Source: JBGSUZ01 sp963677505 (lineage in GTDB: Bacteria > Bacillota > Clostridia > Peptostreptococcales > Acidaminobacteraceae). Taken from it: a DNA stretch of 7,195 nucleotides. Positions 5,776-7,195 of this stretch are shown here, in pieces. The stretch spans positions 1 to 7,195 of the forward strand of contig CAXXWB010000026.1 of NCBI GenBank assembly GCA_963677505.2, given 5' to 3'. Position 1 is the stretch's first letter, and every line of letters begins with the position of its first letter. The position numbers and the translations under genes were made by a program. The notes beneath the pieces were generated by a model. The model worked only from the letters and a program-made list of their open reading frames with translations. It was not told the origin of the DNA and ran no database searches.

Positions 5776-7028
5776 TAATTTCAATGATTGGCGTGAATCA
5801 TGAAACGGCTTCAGTGGATTGGCGTGAATCCGTCAGCTTAACCGATACAAAAAAAATAGAATTACTCGAGGCATTAATGGCTTATGGAATAGAAGAATGT
5901 GTTATTCTATCTACATGTGGCAGATTTGAACTGTATATGGCAACCTTGGAAAAAAATCATTCGGATTTAAAAAGAGAAGTAATTGATTTTCTGAAAACCT
6001 TTTTCAACAAAGGTGATTTTGAAGATCATTTTTACTATCAGTCTGGGGAACAAGCCGTTAGGCACTTGTATAAAGTCGCTATAGGATTAGATTCAGCCGT
6101 ATTGGGAGAAGACCAGATTTTAGGTCAGGTCAAAGATGCCCATCAATTCGCCATGATGATTGGCAGCAGTGGGAAAGTCCTCAATACCTTGTTTAGAGAT
6201 GGGGCAGCAGCTGCAAAACAGATTAAGACCACGCTTAAAATATCAGAACACCCTCTATCCCTTAGCTACATAGCCATTAAAAAAGCAAAGGAAATCCTTG
6301 GGGAATTAGCAGGTAAACAGGTTTTGATTGTTGGACTAGGAAAAATGGGGCAACTGGCATTAAAGTCATTGTTAGACGAAAAGGTTGCCCATATTGATAT
6401 AGCCGTAAGAAACCCTGGGAAAACCCGTTTAGAGGAACTCACGGACAAGGAAAGAGAACTTATAAATGTGATTTCATATGATGAAAGATACCTTGCTCTA
6501 GAAAAGGCAGATTTGGTCATTGGAGCGACTGCGGCGCCTCATACCGTCATTCGAGCAGAAGCGATACATCAAGTTAAGTCAGGGGCCCTCTTTATGGATT
6601 TGGCTTTGCCAAGGGATTTTGAACCTGAAATTTCTAAAGTATTCCCTGTTCAAATGATTGATGTAGACGGTCTCAAGGACATTTCAGAGAGCAATGCTCA
6701 AAAACGCATAGAAATTTCTCAAAGAGCTGAAAGTATGATATTAGATGCGGTAGCTGACTTTATGAAATGGACAGAAACCGCAAAGGTGGACCATCTCTTA
6801 AAGCTTTGGCATGAAGAAATTGACAGCATTCACGAAGATACAATGAATTATTTTAGTCGTAAACTCACCAGTATAGAGCATAGAGATTTGATGTTGATAG
6901 ACAAAATGTTGGAGTCGGCTTTAAAAAGGCTCATTCGAAAGCCCGTCAACGTGTTAAAAAATATTGAGGACCAAGATAAAAGAAGTGATGCCATAGACCT
7001 GATCAAGGAGTTGTTTGAATATGAATAA
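5772..7028 (+). CDS. hemA: Glutamyl-tRNA reductase
   Basis: NADPH-dependent reduction of glutamyl-tRNA(Glu) to glutamate-1-semialdehyde, first committed step of the C5 tetrapyrrole pathway; cytosolic, normally a dimer. The 418-residue product is full length. The catalytic domain has GVNHETASV (7-15) and LSTCGR (46-51), with the nucleophile Cys49. Further on are His98 in RHLYKVAIGLDS and LGEDQILGQVKDAH (111-124). The NADPH domain shows VLIVGLGKMG (184-193), ADLVIGATAAPHTVI (246-260) and FMDLALPRD (274-282). The helical dimerisation domain ends with RKPVNVLK. Oddity: the usual STCNR is STCGR. The GTG start has AGGAGG 7 nt upstream and overlaps the cbiO stop as GTGA; hemC starts inside its last codons (8-nt overlap). 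A 14-nt direct repeat lies in the first 60 bases. Confidence 0.95.
   Translation: MIISMIGVNHETASVDWRESVSLTDTKKIELLEALMAYGIEECVILSTCGRFELYMATLEKNHSDLKREVIDFLKTFFNKGDFEDHFYYQSGEQAVRHLYKVAIGLDSAVLGEDQILGQVKDAHQFAMMIGSSGKVLNTLFRDGAAAAKQIKTTLKISEHPLSLSYIAIKKAKEILGELAGKQVLIVGLGKMGQLALKSLLDEKVAHIDIAVRNPGKTRLEELTDKERELINVISYDERYLALEKADLVIGATAAPHTVIRAEAIHQVKSGALFMDLALPRDFEPEISKVFPVQMIDVDGLKDISESNAQKRIEISQRAESMILDAVADFMKWTETAKVDHLLKLWHEEIDSIHEDTMNYFSRKLTSIEHRDLMLIDKMLESALKRLIRKPVNVLKNIEDQDKRSDAIDLIKELFEYE
5786..5830 (+). repeat. 14-nt direct repeat near the hemA start
   Basis: GATTGGCGTGAATC occurs at 5786-5799 and 5817-5830, a 31-nt period. The copies are read in different frames: the first gives part of M-I-G-V-N-H, the second part of D-W-R-E-S. 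Both encode positions that are family-conserved. Confidence 0.7.
7005..7010 (+). promoter_or_regulatory. Ribosome binding site of hemC
   Basis: AAGGAG inside the end of hemA, 10 nt before the hemC ATG at 7021; it supports initiation within the hemA coding end. Confidence 0.6.
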
Positions 7029-7195
7029 AATCATAGTAGGTTCAAGAGGGAGCCGTTTAGCCCTTGCACAGACCCATTGGGTCATCGGTGCGTTAAAAGA
7101 AAAATACCCTGAATGTGATTTTGAAGTTAAAATCATTAAAACAAAAGGGGATGTAATTTTAGACAAAGCGCTGGATAAAATTGGCGATAAAGGAC
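7021..7195 (+). CDS. hemC: Hydroxymethylbilane synthase (porphobilinogen deaminase), 5' part
   Basis: Joins four porphobilinogen molecules into hydroxymethylbilane, the linear precursor of uroporphyrinogen III; cytosolic. Only the first 58 codons are in the window, of a family length near 300. Seen: IIVGSRGSRLALAQTHWV (4-21), the conserved N-terminal strand and helix, then VKIIKTKGDVILD (36-48) and KIGDKG at the window edge, where the family usually has GGKGLF. The start ATG has AAGGAG 10 nt upstream and overlaps the end of hemA by 8 nt, so the two are co-translated. The dipyrromethane-cofactor cysteine lies outside the window. The hemA-hemC order next to cbi genes fits a cluster that feeds its own tetrapyrrole precursor supply. 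Confidence 0.94.
   Translation, partial: MNKIIVGSRGSRLALAQTHWVIGALKEKYPECDFEVKIIKTKGDVILDKALDKIGDKG

Overview
The window is a stretch of the anaerobic (early-cobalt) cobalamin pathway from a low-to-moderate GC Gram-positive anaerobe, most likely a member of the Clostridia (Bacillota). Grounds: CbiF/CbiG/CbiH/CbiJ-type enzymes, strong purine-rich AGGAGG-like ribosome binding sites, AT-rich codon choice, C5-pathway hemA and hemC attached to the cob/cbi genes, and very tight gene packing. Genus cannot be settled from the sequence alone.

Layout (all on the + strand, apparently one polycistron). 1-583: 3' part of cbiF (cobalt-precorrin-4 C11-methyltransferase). 583-1656: cbiG. 1650-2366: cbiH/cobJ. 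2363-3127: cbiJ/cobK. 3146-4891: cobalt importer genes cbiM, cbiN, cbiQ. 4949-5775: ATPase gene cbiO, broken into two overlapping reading frames (4949-5308 and 5305-5775). 5772-7028: hemA (glutamyl-tRNA reductase). 7021 to the window end: 5' part of hemC (hydroxymethylbilane synthase). Nearly every junction overlaps by 1-14 nt. The only gaps are 18 nt before cbiM and 57 nt before cbiO. No stretch above 300 bases lacks a gene, and there is no riboswitch, clear terminator, RNA gene, mobile element or CRISPR.

How it works together: HemA starts 5-aminolevulinate synthesis from glutamyl-tRNA and HemC makes the linear tetrapyrrole. CbiMNQO brings in cobalt. CbiH, CbiF, CbiG and CbiJ carry out ring contraction/C17 methylation, C11 methylation, delta-lactone opening and reduction of the cobalt-corrin ring. 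Precursor supply, metal supply and ring modification are thus co-transcribed.

I do not see an undescribed system here; this is a recognisable pathway cluster. The points worth a second look are the split cbiO, a GDP-to-GDF change in the CbiF SAM-binding loop, a missing conserved Cys in CbiG, an 11-bp perfect hairpin followed by a T-run inside cbiQ, repeats in the cbiQ-cbiO gap, and a 14-nt direct repeat at the start of hemA.
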